A stretch of 64,000 nt of DNA from NCBI GenBank assembly GCA_964406735.1, contig CAYOSU010000004.1, positions 45,732 through 109,731 on the forward strand, written 5' to 3'. The position numbers and the translations under genes were made by a program. This DNA comes from CAYOSU01 sp964406735. Lineage in GTDB: Bacteria; Bacillota; Clostridia; Christensenellales; CAMQZB01. The notes below the pieces were generated by a model, which was given only the letters and a program-made list of their open reading frames with translations, had not been told where the DNA came from and searched no databases. This document shows, in pieces, positions 33,418 through 42,328 of this stretch (positions are counted from its first letter, which is position 1; each line of letters starts with the position of its first letter).

Positions 33418-34908
33418 ATGCTACTCGTAGTGATCCTGCTCTTCATCATGTCACAGGCTGCGGTAATAATCTTCAAGGCGTTCAAGAAGTCGAAGTTTTT
33501 GCTGACAGCCGAGATAGGCATGGTGATGATACTGTCAACTATATATATAAACGGTGCGAAAAACGGCGGTTTTTTGCCCGAGCAGTTCGACCTTATTTTC
33601 GGTGCACCTTTAATAGCGGATTTTGCCAAAAACCTCGTTATTTCCCCTGAGAACATAGCGATACACTATATTATAGCAAGGCTTTCGGTGTGCCTTTCCG
33701 TTTTATACGACGCAATAATCAACTCCGTCGAGATAAAACGCTTTTTCAATAAGTATAAATACATGTACTTGCTGGTCGCACTTCCCATCGTTGCCGCAGG
33801 CTTTTTGTCAGGGCCCACCATTTTCACCAAGCTTTTTGCGAATAAATTTTCAGTGCAAAACGCCGTCGTAGCCTCTGTCGACTGCTTGATATTGCTATAT
33901 TCCGCAACAGCGCTTGCGATAAATATTTTCGAGCATTTCAGAATAATGCTTTCTTGGTACAGAAAGAGGGATATATACAGGATGCTTTGCGTATCCATAC
34001 TTTTAGTCCAATATATTTTCCTTTGCACCTTCAACCCCATAACGATATTCCAGGACTACCACACGGTATTCATATCTCTTAGCTATATAAAATACCTCAA
34101 CGTATACTCTCTTGTAAGGCTTCTTCCGATACTTTCGCTGAGTATTCTTATGATGGTCGTCTCGATAGTAGGCTTCTACTTCTACGCACGCTACGACTAT
34201 GACAGAGAGAATAGAGAAATAAGGATCAAAAAAGAGATGGACGCCGCAACGCTCGCAACGTCGGGCATGGTGCACGGCTTAAAGAACCAGCTCATCTCCG
34301 CAAAGATATTGAGCGGCGACATAGAAAACAGCATCAGAAATGGCGATAGCGACAAGGCAATAGCGCTTGCAGGCGAGTTTTCCGAGCTGAACGCCCATAT
34401 GCTTGAGCGGATAAACACACTGTATAAGTCATTCAAGAATATAAATTCCGTGCTCGTTGCGACGGAGGTTGACGAGATAATAAGCTCCGTCTTGAAAAAA
34501 GTCCGCACGGAAGTTCCGAGAGAATGCATCGAGATAGAGAAAACGGCGAATTTTGCGATGGCAGATGCCGAGCTTCTTTCCGAGGCAATATCAAACTTGG
34601 TGATAAACGCATACGAGTCCGTGCCGAAGGACAAAACGCCGCACATCAAAATAACGGCGTATATGACCAGAAATCACCTTGTTTTTTCGGTAAGCGATAA
34701 CGGCAAAGGCATACCGAAAGAACTCAGAAAGAACCTGTTTTCGCCCTTTATCACGACGAAAAACACGGCGAGCAACTGGGGCTTGGGTCTTTGCTACGCA
34801 AGACAGATAGTAAAAAATCACCTCGGCGACATAAATTTTGAAACGACGGTAGGCGAGGGCACGACGTTCTTCGTAGTGCTCCCAAAATACGACCTCAAGG
34901 AGATGTGA
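33418..34908 (+). CDS. Membrane sensor histidine kinase
   Basis: A 496-residue kinase. The N-terminal about 265 residues contain six to seven membrane helices and no recognisable sensor domain. A cytoplasmic half follows with SGMVHGLKNQLISAK (H-box; phosphorylated His), then the HATPase_c domain: LLSEAISNLVINAYESVP (N-box), VFSVSDNGKGIPKELR (G1), FSPFITTKN (F-box) and WGLGLCYARQIVKNHLG (G2). The HGLKNQL box differs from the common HE(I/L)RNP. Its response regulator starts one base after its stop. The stimulus is unknown; neighbours are a NagB-like gene and a sulfatase. Confidence 0.92.
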   Translation: MLLVVILLFIMSQAAVIIFKAFKKSKFLLTAEIGMVMILSTIYINGAKNGGFLPEQFDLIFGAPLIADFAKNLVISPENIAIHYIIARLSVCLSVLYDAIINSVEIKRFFNKYKYMYLLVALPIVAAGFLSGPTIFTKLFANKFSVQNAVVASVDCLILLYSATALAINIFEHFRIMLSWYRKRDIYRMLCVSILLVQYIFLCTFNPITIFQDYHTVFISLSYIKYLNVYSLVRLLPILSLSILMMVVSIVGFYFYARYDYDRENREIRIKKEMDAATLATSGMVHGLKNQLISAKILSGDIENSIRNGDSDKAIALAGEFSELNAHMLERINTLYKSFKNINSVLVATEVDEIISSVLKKVRTEVPRECIEIEKTANFAMADAELLSEAISNLVINAYESVPKDKTPHIKITAYMTRNHLVFSVSDNGKGIPKELRKNLFSPFITTKNTASNWGLGLCYARQIVKNHLGDINFETTVGEGTTFFVVLPKYDLKEM

Positions 34909-34909
34909 A

Positions 34910-35584
34910 ATGATAAAGATCATCTTAGCTGACGACAACGCAATATTAAAAAGGCATATAGTAGAGAGCGTTTCGCAAGAGCCTGACATGCAAGTCGTAG
35001 GCGAAGCGTCCTGCGGCAAGGATGCGTTCGATATGGCCAAAACGACCGACTTTGACATTGCAGTCCTCGATATAGATATGGAGACCTCGACGGCAGGCAT
35101 CGTTGCGGCAGGCGAGATCCTTGCCATAAAGCCCGATGCGAAAATAATATTTCTGACCGTTCACGAGGACGACGAGACCGTTTTAGGCGCAATGTCGGCA
35201 GGCAACGTCGATTACGTCGTAAAGTCCGACGATATGAGCGTGATAATAGCTCACATCAGGAGCTTTGCGTGCGGAAGACCGATGGCGCTTGAAGGCAACG
35301 TCGCAAATACCGTAAGACGTGAGTTTTTGAGGCTCAGACGCACGGAAGACAACCTGTTATACTTCATAAAGAACCTCTCGGGGCTTACAACGACGGAAAA
35401 ACAGCTCGTTCAGCTGCTTCTTCAGAATAAGACCGCCCGCCAGATAGCTGACGAACGCACGGTAGAGCTGACGACCGTCAAAACGCAGATATCCCATATC
35501 CTCAAAAAGTGCCACGCCAAACGCACCAAGGAACTCGTCGAGGCGATACGGGAAAAACAGCTTGAAGAACTTCTCTTCGATTAA
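34910..35584 (+). CDS. NarL/LuxR-family response regulator
   Basis: A 224-residue two-component regulator. Receiver at residues 1-120 with the acidic pair ADDNA, phosphoacceptor Asp in IAVLDIDME, Thr in IIFLTVHED and Lys in DYVVKSDD. The C-terminal LuxR helix-turn-helix is LTTTEKQLVQLLLQNKTARQIADE and ELTTVKTQISHILKKC (parts shown). AAGGAG precedes the start, one base after the kinase stop, so the pair is coupled. A terminator follows, so the direct target is probably elsewhere or the kinase operon itself. Confidence 0.95.
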   Translation: MIKIILADDNAILKRHIVESVSQEPDMQVVGEASCGKDAFDMAKTTDFDIAVLDIDMETSTAGIVAAGEILAIKPDAKIIFLTVHEDDETVLGAMSAGNVDYVVKSDDMSVIIAHIRSFACGRPMALEGNVANTVRREFLRLRRTEDNLLYFIKNLSGLTTTEKQLVQLLLQNKTARQIADERTVELTTVKTQISHILKKCHAKRTKELVEAIREKQLEELLFD

Positions 35585-35602
35585 AAAAGAATAACACTCA
35601 AA

Positions 35603-35627
35603 AGACGCTTTCAAAGCGTCTTTTTTT
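35603..35627 (+). terminator. Terminator of the two-component operon
   Basis: AGACGCTT (35603-35610) with AAGCGTCT (35614-35621), loop TCA, then T7. Confidence 0.85.
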
Positions 35628-35703
35628 GATGAAAATTTATTTCAAAATAGATTTTGCAATTTCTCCATAATGATAAAACGCCACAAAACGCATGCACGTC
35701 GTT

Positions 35704-35715
35704 GCAATCGTTTGC
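35704..35715. promoter_or_regulatory. LacI-type/cre-like operator upstream of the sulfatase
   Basis: GCAATCGTTTGC, identical to the sites at 53004 and 54156. It is a near-palindrome around CG, also close to the CcpA cre consensus (TG.AA.CG.TT.C). It lies 40 bases upstream of a TATAAT at 35754-35759. Confidence 0.6.
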
Positions 35716-35781
35716 TTAAAAGCGGCTGCGAAATAAGAATATCGGTGCTAAAATATAATAAAAAACAACGGTGGTAGACTT

Positions 35782-37263
35782 ATGCGTGCGATAACGGTAA
35801 TGTACGACAGCTTAAACAGAAGATACCTCTCCCCGTACGGCGGAGACGTACCCACGCCAAACTTTGACAGACTTGCGAAAAAATGCGTAACGTTCGACAA
35901 TTTCTACTGCGGTAGTATGCCCTGCATGCCTGCAAGGCGAGAGATGCACACGGGGCGCTATAACTTCCTCATGCGCAGCTGGAGCCCGTTAGAGCCTTTC
36001 GATGACTCCTGCCCCGAGATACTCTCGCAAAACGGCGTATGCACGCAGTTCGTTTCCGACCACTGCCATTATTGGCAGGACGGCGGACTTACCTACCACG
36101 AACGCTTCTCGGCGTTTGAGTTTATCCGCGGGCAAGAGGGGGACGAGTGGAAAGCGAGAGCGGCAACGTACGACGAATTCAGCGGCAAACGCCTTGCTCG
36201 CCACCAAGACGGCATAAACAGAGAGTACACGAGAGAGGGCGACTGCTGCCACGCAAGGACGTTCGCGGCTGCAATGGACTTTTTGGAGCATAACTACGCC
36301 GCCGACAACTGGTATCTTCATATGGAGTATTTCGATCCGCACGAGCCGTTCGACTGCCCGGAAAGGTACAGAAAGATGTTCACCGACGAGCCAAAGCTCA
36401 ACGACTGGCCTCTGTATAAAACCGTTGACGGACAGGAGAGCGCAGAAGCGGTCAGACAGCAGATACTCTGCTACAAGGCGTGCATAGCGATGTGCGACGA
36501 CTATTTAGGCAAGCTTCTCGACTTTATGGACGAAAAGGACATGTGGAAGGACACGATGCTGATAGTCAACACCGACCACGGCTTTATGCTCGGCGAGCAC
36601 GGCTATATGGCAAAAAATTATATGCCCTGCTACAACGAGCTTACCAATATACCATTCTTCCTGTACGACCCGAGGAACCCTTCCCGTAGCGGCGAAAGAG
36701 CAAGCGCCCTTGCCCAGACGATAGATATACCTGCAACGCTATTGGACTATTTCGGCATAGAAAAACCCTCGTCGATGCAGGGAAGAAGCCTTATCCCCAC
36801 TTATAACACCGACGAAAAGGTACGAGATGCCGCACTTTTTGGTTATTTTGGCAAGCATATCAACGTAACCGACGGCCGCTACGTCTACATGCGTGCCGCA
36901 AGAGACAACACCAAGCTTTACGAATACACGCTTATGCCCACCCGCCTTGCCGCTCTGTTTGAAAAAGAGGAGCTGAAGGCGGCGGACACGGAGCTATATA
37001 GAGGCTTTTCCTACTGCGGCAATGTACCGATGCTGAAGATCCCCGGCAACACGAAATACGTTCCCAAGGCGTCCCACCACGACTACGACGAGCATTTGAA
37101 ATACGGCGACCTTCTGTTTGACCTTGAAAACGACAGAGCGGAGAACAATAACATTGTTGATAAGGAAGACCTCGTCGAAATGATGACCGAAAAGATGGTC
37201 AAGCTGATGAAAGAGACGGAAGCTCCTGCAGAACAATACGAGCGCATGGGCTTAAAGAAATAA
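35782..37263 (+). CDS. Cys-type sulfatase (formylglycine-dependent), cytoplasmic
   Basis: A 493-residue sulfatase of the alkaline-phosphatase superfamily, cutting sulfate esters. The N-terminal MYDSLNRRYLSPYGGD supplies metal-binding residues (Asp with its partner), and SMPCMPARREMHTGR holds the formylglycine motif CxPxR with Cys48, which an activating enzyme must oxidise. Later: HMEYFDPHEPF and VNTDHGFMLGEHG (metal Asp/His). No signal peptide, so the enzyme is cytoplasmic and would act on imported sulfated sugars. No sulfatase-maturing enzyme is in the window. Under a LacI-type/cre site. It stands alone with its own terminator. Confidence 0.93.
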   Translation: MRAITVMYDSLNRRYLSPYGGDVPTPNFDRLAKKCVTFDNFYCGSMPCMPARREMHTGRYNFLMRSWSPLEPFDDSCPEILSQNGVCTQFVSDHCHYWQDGGLTYHERFSAFEFIRGQEGDEWKARAATYDEFSGKRLARHQDGINREYTREGDCCHARTFAAAMDFLEHNYAADNWYLHMEYFDPHEPFDCPERYRKMFTDEPKLNDWPLYKTVDGQESAEAVRQQILCYKACIAMCDDYLGKLLDFMDEKDMWKDTMLIVNTDHGFMLGEHGYMAKNYMPCYNELTNIPFFLYDPRNPSRSGERASALAQTIDIPATLLDYFGIEKPSSMQGRSLIPTYNTDEKVRDAALFGYFGKHINVTDGRYVYMRAARDNTKLYEYTLMPTRLAALFEKEELKAADTELYRGFSYCGNVPMLKIPGNTKYVPKASHHDYDEHLKYGDLLFDLENDRAENNNIVDKEDLVEMMTEKMVKLMKETEAPAEQYERMGLKK

Positions 37264-37270
37264 AAACTCA

Positions 37271-37302
37271 AATATCCACCGTTTTCGGTGGATATTTTTT
37301 TT
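37271..37302 (+). terminator. Terminator after the sulfatase
   Basis: AATATCCACC (37271-37280) with GGTGGATATT (37287-37296), 6-base loop, run of T. Confidence 0.9.
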
Positions 37303-37418
37303 GCCTTAAACAGCCACCTTAAAAAACTGCAATATAAAAACTGATATTGCCATTGCCAAAAGGCCTCCGATATGATAGAATAAAACTGTCAAAAATAGTA
37401 TTATTCGGAGGTTTTTTT

Positions 37419-38619
37419 ATGAATAATATTGCCGTCATGTCGGGAATGCTCTCCAAAATGTACGACATGAACCTGCTCGTTGCAGACAATAAAGACCAAC
37501 TGACCTCAATACTTCACGGCTTGCTCGAAAAGGAAAGCGACAGCAGCGTAAAATTCTGTGACAGAGTAATAAAAAAGCTCGATTCCCTTGAGGATAACGT
37601 AATATACGAATATAGGAGCAGGGCAGGGCTATCGCTCATAATATTCAAGTGGTGCAATAATTACGTCATATTGACCCCTTTTTTTCAACACGCTGTTGGA
37701 GGATATCTCCTTAGATCCTGCCGAAATAGGTTTTCCAAAAATAGATACTGAGCTTTACGAAATGCAATATTTCAATTTCCCGCACGTAAGCGGCGACGAG
37801 CTTATCCGCTTTATAAGGTCGATAATAGAAACCTTGACTCCACGCTTTAATTTATACGGCTATGTACTTGACGGGGATGATAGCGACTCGAACAGCGACG
37901 GCGTAAAAAGCGGTGATATGGAAGTTGGAAAATTCAAGCCGATCGAGCTCAAATACGTCAACGAGCGAGAGTTTATGAATGCTATCGAGTCAGGCGATAT
38001 CCAACGCTCTGTAAATGCGCTTTACATGATGAATATCTCTTCGCAAAGCCAGAATATACCCTTCATCCGTGAGAAGAACGTCGAGGTCAGCAATGCGATA
38101 CTTCGGACTCTTTGCAAAATATCTGCTTATAACGCAGGCGTGACCCCTGCGGTGATAGAGGAAATATCCGCAAGGTACAACCTCTCGTTCAGCAAAAAGA
38201 ACAAATATAGCTCCTTAGATGCGATGAAGGAGCAGTGTATCGCAATGATAGGGGAATACTGCACGGCGGTAAGCAAGGCAAAAAACAACACCTACTCCCC
38301 GATAATAAAATACGTCGTAGATTATATAGAGCTGAACTATGCAAAGCAAATAACGCTAGACGATATAGCCCAAAACTGCGGCATCTCAAGAAACTACCTT
38401 CCTCACGCCTTCAAAAAGGAAACGGGGAAGTCCGTCGTTGAGTACATCACGGATTTCAGGCTTGAAAAAGCGGCAAAGCTTTTGAAAACTACTACGATGT
38501 CCGTTCAGGATATAGGAAATAAAGTAGGATATTCGGACAACAACTATTTCACGAAGACGTTCAGAAAACGCTTTGGCGACACCCCGACGAAGTATAGGAA
38601 GAAAACAGCACAAGAATAA
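37419..38619 (+). pseudogene. AraC-family regulator gene interrupted by a frameshift at a T7 tract
   Basis: The reading frame starts at the ATG at 37419 (GGAGG 7 bases upstream) and runs through MNNIAVMSGMLSKMYDMNLL and VILTPFF, then stops at 37751. The rest of the protein is in the +1 frame: NTLLEDISLDPAEIGFP, a long middle part and the AraC helix-turn-helix pair ending FGDTPTKYRKK at 38619. The two frames join seamlessly if the seven T at 37679-37685 are counted as six (TPFFNTLLED). So one about 400-residue regulator of the same general build as the one at 40960 is split. Causes could be a true inactivating mutation, phase variation by slippage, or a sequencing error. It sits directly before the GPH symporter, its likely target. 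Confidence 0.85.
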
Positions 38620-38712
38620 CATAATATTACTATTTTGGACAATATAGCTCTATATCTTCCTTTTCATATGTTCTATAATAGTTCTATTACAACATATAGA
38701 AAGGAGATAATT

Positions 38713-40191
38713 ATGAGCAAACAGAAAAGGGCTTATCCCAATGACGTAAAGACCATCGTCGGTCTTAACGGCATGCAGATAGCAAATATCATTGCCTCGT
38801 CCTTCATGTCGTCGTACTTTTTGGTATACTTGACCGACTATGCAGGACTTGGCGTTCTCGGTGCTACGATCGCGCCTATAATACTTACGATCGGACGTAT
38901 CGTCGACGGTGTAGACGACCCATTGCAGGGCTTTATCATCGACTCGGCAAAGCCCAAAAAAATCGGTAAATACCGCTTCTTTTGCCTTATAAGCTTGCTG
39001 TTGACGACGCTTTCGATATGCTTTTTGTATTCGATACCGTCGGGATTGGCAGAAAACATCGTATTGTTATTCATCTACGTTTTAGCGTTCTACATTCTTT
39101 ACGATATGGGCGCAGCGCTTTGGGCACACAACGCACTCGTTCAAAAGATGAACTTCACGGTAGGCGAGAGGGCAAAGGTCTCGATGATAGGAAGATTCCT
39201 TGCGATATTCGTAGGTGCAGTCTTCTCGACTTTCATGATGATAGTCAACGCTATCAACAAGATAGTAAACAACTTCGGAAAGGCATTCTCGCTTGCTACC
39301 GTACTTCTTGGCGTTGTATCGCTCGTCATCTCCGTCGTAATGCTCCTTCTCGTCAAGGAAGAGGAAACGGAGGATGAAAAGCGTGTTGAAAGCAACGAAG
39401 ACAAGATGTCCTTCAAGGACGTTATCAACATTTTCAGAGTAAACAAGGCGTTCAATATCAACTTCTTCGGACAGCTGTTCAGAGGCTTCGTATACGCACT
39501 TTTGACCTCGACGACGGCGTACTACATGAAGTATGCGTACTGCATCGACGCAAACGGCGTATTTGACGGCGACGCTTACGGCGTATATAATATTCTCTTC
39601 ATGACGATAAGCATGGCACCGATGCTCCTTGCAGCCGCAGTAAGCCCCGCTCTCATGAAAAAATTCGACAGCTCCGTCAAGCTCATGAACCTTGCTAACT
39701 ACATAACCCTCGTTGCAGGCGTAATAGCGTTCATTTTGCAGCTTCTCGGTGTATTGAATCTGAGCTTCTATATCTTCGGCGCATTGATGTTCGTCCTCTT
39801 CTTCGGAAACGGACTCGCATTCGTCCCGGGGACTACCCTTTGGATGGAGTGCATGGACTATAACACCTACAAGACAGGCAAGCCCATGAGCGGCTCAATA
39901 AGCGCCCTTTCCGCAATGCTCGGCAAGGCTCAGGCTGCGCTTTCCACCCTTTTCATCGGAGTAATATTGGCAGTCAGCAACTACGAGGTAGACTCCATAA
40001 CAGGCAACTACGTCGGCGACTTGGCTCAGCTTCCCTCGGTGCTCAACTGGTTCGTAGCGTCCTGTACGATAATCCCCGGTGCCGTTGCGTTGGTATCCGC
40101 ACTTATCTTCAAGTTCTACCCCATAACCCCCGAAGTAAAGGCTCAGATGCAAGAGGCGATAAGCAAAAATAACACAGAAGCACAGAACTAA
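38713..40191 (+). CDS. GPH-family sugar:cation symporter (MFS)
   Basis: A 492-residue transporter with twelve predicted membrane helices, of the glycoside-pentoside-hexuronide:cation symporter family. Visible: NGMQIANIIASSFMSSYFLVYLTDYAG (part), the cytoplasmic loop DGVDDPLQGFIIDSAKPKKIGKYR with the family's D..DP..G...D..(K/R)...GK.R signature (part shown), and MECMDYNTYKTGK in the C-terminal half, also typical. It imports di- or oligosaccharides. Start at 38713 with AAGGAG seven bases before it; an earlier in-frame ATG (38635) adds non-conserved residues. Confidence 0.93.
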   Translation: MSKQKRAYPNDVKTIVGLNGMQIANIIASSFMSSYFLVYLTDYAGLGVLGATIAPIILTIGRIVDGVDDPLQGFIIDSAKPKKIGKYRFFCLISLLLTTLSICFLYSIPSGLAENIVLLFIYVLAFYILYDMGAALWAHNALVQKMNFTVGERAKVSMIGRFLAIFVGAVFSTFMMIVNAINKIVNNFGKAFSLATVLLGVVSLVISVVMLLLVKEEETEDEKRVESNEDKMSFKDVINIFRVNKAFNINFFGQLFRGFVYALLTSTTAYYMKYAYCIDANGVFDGDAYGVYNILFMTISMAPMLLAAAVSPALMKKFDSSVKLMNLANYITLVAGVIAFILQLLGVLNLSFYIFGALMFVLFFGNGLAFVPGTTLWMECMDYNTYKTGKPMSGSISALSAMLGKAQAALSTLFIGVILAVSNYEVDSITGNYVGDLAQLPSVLNWFVASCTIIPGAVALVSALIFKFYPITPEVKAQMQEAISKNNTEAQN

Positions 40192-40223
40192 AAAACCAAC
40201 AACATTTTTCCCTAAAATAATGA

Positions 40224-40255
40224 AAAGGAACAGACGAAAGCCTGTTCCTTTTTCT
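40224..40255 (+). terminator. Terminator after the GPH symporter
   Basis: AAAGGAACAG (40224-40233) with CTGTTCCTTT (40242-40251), then TTT. Confidence 0.8.
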
Positions 40256-40261
40256 TAATAT

Positions 40262-40289
40262 AAAAGCCTCGGACGACCGAGGCTTTTTT
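40262..40289. terminator. Second, bidirectional terminator hairpin
   Basis: AAAAGCCTCGG with CCGAGGCTTTT (arms 40262-40272, 40277-40287), loop ACGA, runs of T on both strands. It serves the convergent AraC/YesL unit as well. Confidence 0.8.
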
Positions 40290-40304
40290 CATTCCAAAAA
40301 AATT

Positions 40305-40949
40305 CTACTCCGCTTTTTCTTCACCATCGGGCTTTTGGTCGTACTTTTTGAACGCGCGGTAAAGTAACCTCGAATTTCCCATCGCAATAAGCGAAAGCCC
40401 CAAAAACATCCAGAACGTCAGCAGATAATATACCGATAGCTTAGCAAAGTAATAAAGCAAAATGAAAGGGGAGAGGTTCAATAAAACTACGAGCACCGTC
40501 GTAGGGAGATGTGCAAGGCATAGCATAAAAGCGTTTTTGAACTGCATACCGAACTTGTTGTCGAACCTTGCGATCATAGGGAACAGCCAGCTGAAAAAGC
40601 CCGTAACGACGAACAGCACGATATAAAACAGCGCGCGCATAACGGCTGAATCGTATAGCTTTTGAACGAACACGATGTTGTAGTCCATATATAAAAGTGC
40701 GGCGAGGACGACGAGTATAAGCGTTCCGAAAAGGGACTGCACGAAGTTATCCTTGAACGCAATAAAGAACTGCTTGAACACGTTAGAGTCCTTTTCCTCC
40801 TTGATCTTGAACATCACGTCGTAAAGTGCGCACCAGGACGCCCCGATAGTAACGATAGGTATACAGCAGATAGTAAAGATAACGTTCAGAATTATGAGGT
40901 CGAGAATTCTCGAAAGTATTTTGTGAATAGGTCCGTCAAGCTTAAACAT
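40305..40949 (-). CDS. YesL-like DUF624 membrane protein
   Basis: A 214-residue membrane protein of the DUF624/YesL family with five to six membrane segments. The opening LDLIILNVIFTICCIPIVTIGAS is the family signature (..N..W....LP..T.G..). The segment FKQFFIAFKDNFVQSL follows, where F.R.F...FK.NF is usual. YesL proteins are regularly found with oligosaccharide ABC importers and their AraC or two-component regulators; their job is not known. Here it follows the AraC gene by 10 bases on the minus strand and stands across from the importer at 42329. GGAGG precedes the start. Confidence 0.9.
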   Translation of the reverse strand: MFKLDGPIHKILSRILDLIILNVIFTICCIPIVTIGASWCALYDVMFKIKEEKDSNVFKQFFIAFKDNFVQSLFGTLILVVLAALLYMDYNIVFVQKLYDSAVMRALFYIVLFVVTGFFSWLFPMIARFDNKFGMQFKNAFMLCLAHLPTTVLVVLLNLSPFILLYYFAKLSVYYLLTFWMFLGLSLIAMGNSRLLYRAFKKYDQKPDGEEKAE

Positions 40950-40959
40950 AATAGCCTCC

Positions 40960-42201
40960 TTATTGGTTTTGTTCTCTGTAATTTGACGGCGTAACGCCCG
41001 TCAAACGCTTAAAAGTGTTCTGAAAGTGCGACTGCGACGAGAAAGCGAGGTGATAAGAGATCTCTGCGAGCGTCTTGTTTGTCGTGTGCAAAAGACGCTT
41101 TGCCTCGTTGACTTTAAGCTCGAGTATAAACGCCGCCACGGTCTTTCCCGTAATACGCTTAAAGTTATTGCAAAGCTGTGTTCTGTTCATAGAAAGTGCA
41201 TTCGCAATATCCGCCGTCGTGATCCTCATATCGATGTTGTCCATAATATAGTCCTTGACCGCCACTGCGAATTTGTTGCCTTTAAGCCCGTATTTCTCGT
41301 CTGAGACCCTTGCGCAATAAACTGCCAAGACCTGCCCTTGCAACGCCGTAACGCTTTGCAGGTCATTCAGGTCCTCGATCGCCTGTATGTAATAATCGCT
41401 CATCGAATACGCCGTTTCCTGCGAAAGTCCTCCACGGATAGCGGCACGTGAAGCGAGCGTTATAGTAACTATTGCGATGTTTTTAGTGTGCCTCAGGTTA
41501 GAGGAGGAAAGTTGTCCGACCGAGCCGTCCATAAGGTATTTGTTTGAAAATTCGTCCATTCCCTTAGCGTCGCCTGCCTCGATGTACGCAAAAAGGGCGT
41601 TCTCATATTCATAGCTGATATGAGGACGCCATGCGGGCATTTTTTTGCCGCTTTTTTCCAAAGTGCGGACCAGATTGTCCTCTTGGATCTTCTTTTCGGG
41701 AAGAGAAGCGTTTAATACTATCGTGTTATAAAGGTTAGACGTATCACCGAAAAGATAATGCATCGCATTGAAGATCTGTGCGAAGTTATCCGTAGTGTAT
41801 TTAGAAGAGAAAGCAAAATAATCGAAAAGCTCGTCGGTATAGTCTCTCGACTCGCCCAAATATTGGAGGTATCTCAGGCACTCCGTCCTGTCTATCTCCC
41901 TTGTCGTTATAGGGCCTATAACGTAAGTATAATTTTCCGAAGGGCTACCTTCTCCTCCCCCCCCCGTGGAATTTTTGACAACTGCGTAATAGCAGATATT
42001 CTCGTCAATAAAGTCATAGCTTGTGCATTCGGATAACGCTTTATTTTTCAAATGTGCCGAAAGGTCGCACGAAAGCTTAGTGTTGCAGAATTTTTTAAGG
42101 AGCTTTTCGCCCTTAAAGAGAAACACCTGCCAGTTAGAAAAATAGGCAAGCATATTACCGATAAAGAAATGGTCGTCTTCCGTTAAAACTTTTTTGCTCA
42201 T
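40960..42201 (-). CDS. AraC-family regulator with an in-frame G9 tract
   Basis: A 413-residue regulator. The N-terminal about 300 residues have no family I can name. The C-terminal about 100 residues are an AraC DNA-binding domain (TTADIANALSMNRTQLCNNFK, then TLAEISYHLAFSSQSHFQNTFKRLTG, shown in part, ending VTPSNYRE). The part VVKNSTGGGGEGSP is encoded over nine consecutive G (C9 at 41957-41965 on the plus strand), in frame in this sequence. Divergent from the oligosaccharide importer at 42329 and co-transcribed with the YesL-like gene, so it probably controls the importer. GGGAGA precedes the start. Confidence 0.9.
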   Translation of the reverse strand: MSKKVLTEDDHFFIGNMLAYFSNWQVFLFKGEKLLKKFCNTKLSCDLSAHLKNKALSECTSYDFIDENICYYAVVKNSTGGGGEGSPSENYTYVIGPITTREIDRTECLRYLQYLGESRDYTDELFDYFAFSSKYTTDNFAQIFNAMHYLFGDTSNLYNTIVLNASLPEKKIQEDNLVRTLEKSGKKMPAWRPHISYEYENALFAYIEAGDAKGMDEFSNKYLMDGSVGQLSSSNLRHTKNIAIVTITLASRAAIRGGLSQETAYSMSDYYIQAIEDLNDLQSVTALQGQVLAVYCARVSDEKYGLKGNKFAVAVKDYIMDNIDMRITTADIANALSMNRTQLCNNFKRITGKTVAAFILELKVNEAKRLLHTTNKTLAEISYHLAFSSQSHFQNTFKRLTGVTPSNYREQNQ

Positions 42202-42230
42202 TTTTCTCTCCCTAAGTAAAAACTGAAATT

Positions 42231-42259
42231 ATTATACAATAATCGAAACAGAAATGCAA
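42231..42259 (-). promoter_or_regulatory. Promoter of the AraC-YesL unit
   Basis: Minus strand TTGCAT (42259-42254), 17-base spacer, TATAAT (42236-42231). Confidence 0.7.
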
Positions 42260-42328
42260 TACAAATCGGCATTCTTGTGTTAACTTATTTTTATTGATGA
42301 AAATTTTTGTGATTTTGGAGGAAAGATT

